From JBDREC01 sp043820105 [NCBI: Pseudomonadota bacterium] (GTDB lineage: Bacteria > Bdellovibrionota_F > JAHFAK01), in NCBI GenBank assembly GCA_043820105.1, contig JBDREC010000030.1, positions 1 through 64,000 of the forward strand: a stretch of 64,000 nt of DNA. Direction: 5' to 3'. The number at the start of each line of letters is the position of its first letter. Positions within the stretch are counted from its first letter, which is position 1. The notes beneath the pieces were generated by a model. The model was not told the DNA's origin. It saw only the letters and a program-made list of their open reading frames with translations, and searched no databases. Both the position numbers and the translations under genes were made by a program. This document shows positions 61,945 through 64,000 of this stretch, piece after piece.

Positions 61945-62745
61945 ACGTAACGTCTGATAACAGATATTATGTCAAATTTAAATCTTTTTCCGGACTTTAA
62001 TGAACTTGCCTATAGCTTATCGTCCTTTGGATATTTTTGCTTCAATACCTTTATAAACTTAGGTAAATCCCAAAGACCCCTTTTTGCTTATTTGGATTTC
62101 TAATTTCCTTAGCATTTTAAATTTTATTGACCAGAACTAGCACTTTTTTTGTTTATTTTATTAACATCTTATGTCTTTGATCTTTATATCTAAATTCCCC
62201 ATCCTAATACCAAAAACCAAATATTAACTCCATGCCTAGACCTTCCTTTAATTGAAAAGTCTTCTCAGAGGCTAAATATGAAAGCCGTTTTTTTACATAA
62301 AAACGAATAAAACTGAATTTGCAGACCCTGGTTCAAAATAAGACTCTTAGGGCATAATTTGCAATTTTTCACTCAAAACAAAGTGAAGTAGCAAGCAAAA
62401 AAAAGATTAAACATTTCGTCCTCTACATTGATTACACCTCTATAATGCCGAATTCATTGCACATTTCAAACCACGCAGTTTTCTTGCCCTTATTATCTGT
62501 CTATCTCCAGGATGCCTCATAAAAAACGCATCGCGCAATTAGGCTTGGCGCGTTATTTTTAATTTGCATCTACATTTTGAAATTGAAATTGCAAATTTTA
62601 AATATTGAAAATGGATATATTCGTGGAATTTAATAAAAGGACCCTCTTTTCAATCTTAATTTTCCTTTTAATCTTGAGTAAATTTTACTTGATATGATAT
62701 TTTAATTTTGTTAGCTAGAACTCGCTTTTAAAATAAAAGCTTTTT
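61945..62745. other. 801-base region without a supported gene
   Basis: No frame with a ribosome site and protein-like composition was found on either strand. It contains a terminator-like hairpin at 62532-62560, a weak one near 62285-62304 (CGTTTTT...AAAAACG), and the hairpin just before tRNA-Gln. The DNA looks like decayed intergenic sequence next to two tRNA loci. A remnant of a lost gene or element is possible. Confidence 0.45.
62532..62560 (+). terminator. Terminator-like hairpin
   Basis: CGCGC (62532-62536) pairs with GCGCG (62548-62552) around an 11-base loop and is followed by TTATTTTT. The stem is short but GC-only in AT-rich surroundings. Confidence 0.35.
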
Positions 62746-62746
62746 T
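62724..62746 (+). terminator. Terminator-shaped hairpin abutting tRNA-Gln
   Basis: GCTTTTA (62724-62730) and TAAAAGC (62734-62740) form a perfect stem with an AAA loop and a run of six T (62741-62746) that ends at the first base of the tRNA. Such a shape before a tRNA is odd; it may instead be a processing signal. Confidence 0.4.
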
Positions 62747-62816
62747 CTGGGCTCGTTCAATGGTAGGACAACAGACTCTGACTCTGTTTATCGGGGTTCG
62801 AATCCTCGGCCCAGAG
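62746..62816 (+). tRNA. tRNA-Gln (anticodon CTG)
   Basis: The full cloverleaf can be drawn. The acceptor is TCTGGGC with GCCCAGA (62746-62752, 62809-62815). The D stem GTTC/GGAC has a 7-base loop containing GG. The anticodon stem ACAGA/TCTGT holds loop CTCTGAC (anticodon CTG, 62778-62780). The variable loop has 4 bases, and the T arm is CGGGG-TTCGAAT-CCTCG. The discriminator is G, and CCA is not encoded. The weak first pair T1-A72 is typical of tRNA-Gln. Confidence 0.93.
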
Positions 62817-62838
62817 TTTTTTCTATTGGATACATAAG

Positions 62839-63360
62839 ATGACCAAAATCGACTTAATCAAATCTGATATCACAAAACTCAAAATTGATGCTATAGTTAA
62901 TGCAGCCAACAATTCTTTACTTGGCGGTGGTGGTGTTGATGGAGCTATTCATAGAACAGCTGGTCCAGAATTGCTGGAGGAATGCAAAACTCTTGGAGGT
63001 TGTAATACAGGCGATGCCAAAATCACTAAGGCCTATAATCTTCCCTGTAAATATGTTATCCATACCGTAGGGCCTGTATGGAAAGCTGGAAAAAATAATG
63101 AAGAAAAACTCCTGGCTTCTTGTTATAAAAACTGTCTGGATCTTGCCAATCAATATAAAATTAAAACAATAGCTTTCCCATGCATAAGTACTGGAGTTTA
63201 TCTGTTTCCTAAAGAAAAGGCTTGCAAAATTGCTATATTCCAAACTTTAGATTTCATAAAAAACAAACCCCTTATTGAGAAAATTATTTTTTGTTGTTTT
63301 TCTGATAAAGATTATAATATCTATAAAACATTAGCATTTTTTAATATTGACGGAAATTAA
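62839..63360 (+). CDS. ymdB: Macrodomain protein (O-acetyl-ADP-ribose deacetylase-like)
   Basis: A 173-residue cytoplasmic protein of the MacroD/YmdB type, which removes acetyl or ADP-ribose groups from ADP-ribose derivatives and proteins. It has the ligand loops [22 protein letters not shown] and [11 protein letters not shown], with the catalytic N and D in N-A-A-N and G-V-D-G. It stands alone between tRNA-Gln and the tRNA-Ser remnant. The ribosome site is weak. Confidence 0.93.
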   Translation: MTKIDLIKSDITKLKIDAIVNAANNSLLGGGGVDGAIHRTAGPELLEECKTLGGCNTGDAKITKAYNLPCKYVIHTVGPVWKAGKNNEEKLLASCYKNCLDLANQYKIKTIAFPCISTGVYLFPKEKACKIAIFQTLDFIKNKPLIEKIIFCCFSDKDYNIYKTLAFFNIDGN

Positions 63361-63382
63361 TTTTTATAACAGATTTTTTACA

Positions 63383-63434
63383 GGAGAGATGGCTGAGCTG
63401 GCCGAAAGCGTCCGACTCGAAATCGGATAGGTGG
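63383..63434 (+). pseudogene. Truncated tRNA-Ser (anticodon CGA), 5' part only
   Basis: GGAGAGA acceptor strand, D arm GCT...AGC, anticodon stem TCCGA/TCGGA and loop CTCGAAA (anticodon CGA) are normal. The variable arm begins TAGGTGG, but the sequence then leaves the tRNA: there is no T arm and no TCTCTCC-type 3' acceptor strand in the following 300 bases. The gene is broken in the variable arm and cannot be functional as read. A break by integration, deletion or intron is discussed in the findings. Confidence 0.75.
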
Positions 63435-63518
63435 TATTTCATGCGAATAAATTGACATGAATTTGCCAATATAATAGATTACTGTTCTCTTTATAAATTC
63501 TACAAGTAAGGGTTAATT

Positions 63519-64000
63519 ATGAAAATTAAAAAACTGATTTCAATTTTAGCTGCGTCTTTCTTTTTTCTTTCACTATCTATCATAGTTTCAGCAAAAGATT
63601 TTACTTATTTAGTAGGAGCAGGAAGTGATGCTGGAAAACAGGCTGCCACAGCACAATCGGCCACTTGGGTAAAAAACCTTACAAAAGCTATAAATAAGGC
63701 TGCAAATGATATAAACGCTGGGGGCGATGTCAGTGTGCTTATAAAAGTAGCAGCTGGCGATTACAATGGAGATATGGGCTCCGGAGCATATGCTATACCT
63801 TTATTAAATAACTTGAATGGAACTTTGAAAATTGAAGGTGGTTATGATTCAAGCTTTGCTAGCAGAAATCCCTTTGCTACACCATCCAAAATAGTTACAG
63901 TTAAAGACAGATCAGCTCCAATTATAACTTTTACAACTAAATCAAAGCTTAAAGCATTGATTGTTGATGGCCTTATTTTTGATTCTGAGGCTTCCAATGC
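63519..64000 (+). CDS. N-terminal part of an exported beta-helix-like protein (partial)
   Basis: ATG 63519 follows AAGGG, and the frame stays open to the window end (160 codons). A signal peptide (MKIKKLISILAASFFFLSLS, then I-I-V-S-A) leads into a mature region with short beta elements: A-G-D-Y-N-G, G-T-L-K-I-E-G-G-Y-D, and L-K-A-L-I-V-D-G-L-I-F-D. This matches the start of right-handed beta-helix or polymorphic-outer-membrane-like proteins, which often bear G-G-Y/W-D motifs early. The role is probably surface binding or polysaccharide handling; the length is unknown because it runs off the edge. Confidence 0.7.
   Translation, partial: MKIKKLISILAASFFFLSLSIIVSAKDFTYLVGAGSDAGKQAATAQSATWVKNLTKAINKAANDINAGGDVSVLIKVAAGDYNGDMGSGAYAIPLLNNLNGTLKIEGGYDSSFASRNPFATPSKIVTVKDRSAPIITFTTKSKLKALIVDGLIFDSEASN

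Noticed and set aside
63383-63519. Group I intron splitting tRNA-Ser
   Set aside because: Known tRNA introns of this type sit in the anticodon loop, whereas the break is in the variable arm; no intron core or second half is visible before the next gene. An interruption outside the window is not excluded.

Overview
This is a strongly AT-rich bacterial window read with the standard code; TGA is used as a stop throughout. The cell is very probably diderm. The window encodes LolA, several lipoproteins, an RND-adaptor-like protein, MurJ, MurA and a type IV pilin-like protein, and about a third of the genes have an export signal. Metabolism looks anaerobic or microaerobic (flavodiiron protein, short-form ThiC, PPi-type phosphofructokinase). 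I cannot fix the phylum. An uncultured AT-rich lineage is likely. The many degenerate heptanucleotide tandem repeats recall the STRR repeats of cyanobacteria, but this is only a resemblance.

Layout. 1-5100: exported HEAT-like protein, metzincin-type zinc protease, small permease. 5.1-10 kb: large surface lipoprotein, flavodiiron protein, DUF4097-like exported protein. 10.2-12.2 kb: a four-helix-bundle (IVS-type) gene between direct repeats, then the ComM/YifB ATPase. 12.2-14.1 kb: RND-adaptor-like protein and a zinc phospholipase C-like protein. 20.5-14.1 kb (minus): a tight operon rpmE, DUF1385, prfA, prmC, murA, a lipoprotein and a TlpA-like thioredoxin. 20.6-33.1 kb: FAD-linked oxidase, DUF167, FetAB-type ABC transporter, SplB-like radical SAM protein, a 620-residue exported protein, murJ, lolA and small exported proteins. 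33.3-39.6 kb: ClC antiporter, then three toxin-antitoxin pairs (RelE/XRE, HipBA, HEPN/MNT) around a pilin gene. 39.8-46.7 kb: htpG, a PfkB kinase, and pfk-deoB-pdp for nucleoside pentose salvage feeding glycolysis. 46.9-51.6 kb: a 1564-residue exported protein joining an M48 peptidase domain to a UbiB/ABC1-like kinase fold. 51.6-58.7 kb: MORN protein, small membrane protein, HAD phosphatase, hslUV-xerC, thiC. 58.9-64 kb: exported helical proteins, a six-repeat Cys/Gly peptide resembling a modified-peptide precursor, tRNA-Gln, a macrodomain protein, a truncated tRNA-Ser and the start of a beta-helix-like exported protein.

Three patterns tie the window together. (1) Seven good -24/-12 (sigma-54) promoter matches (GG-N10-GC with TGGCAY and YTGCW-like flanks) all lie 15-76 bases upstream of genes for exported proteins: 9258, 23556(-), 29422(-), 32799, 36820(-, the pilin), 46868 and 61255. 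None was found before a housekeeping gene, which suggests a sigma-54-controlled secretome. (2) At least eighteen loci carry degenerate tandem heptamers. Most are intergenic, several spread into coding ends, and one lies inside a gene. (3) Two copies of a composite element (17-base palindrome, 22-23 bases, poly-G, GTTATAT) bracket hipBA, and the copy nearest the pilin sits where sigma-54 activators bind.
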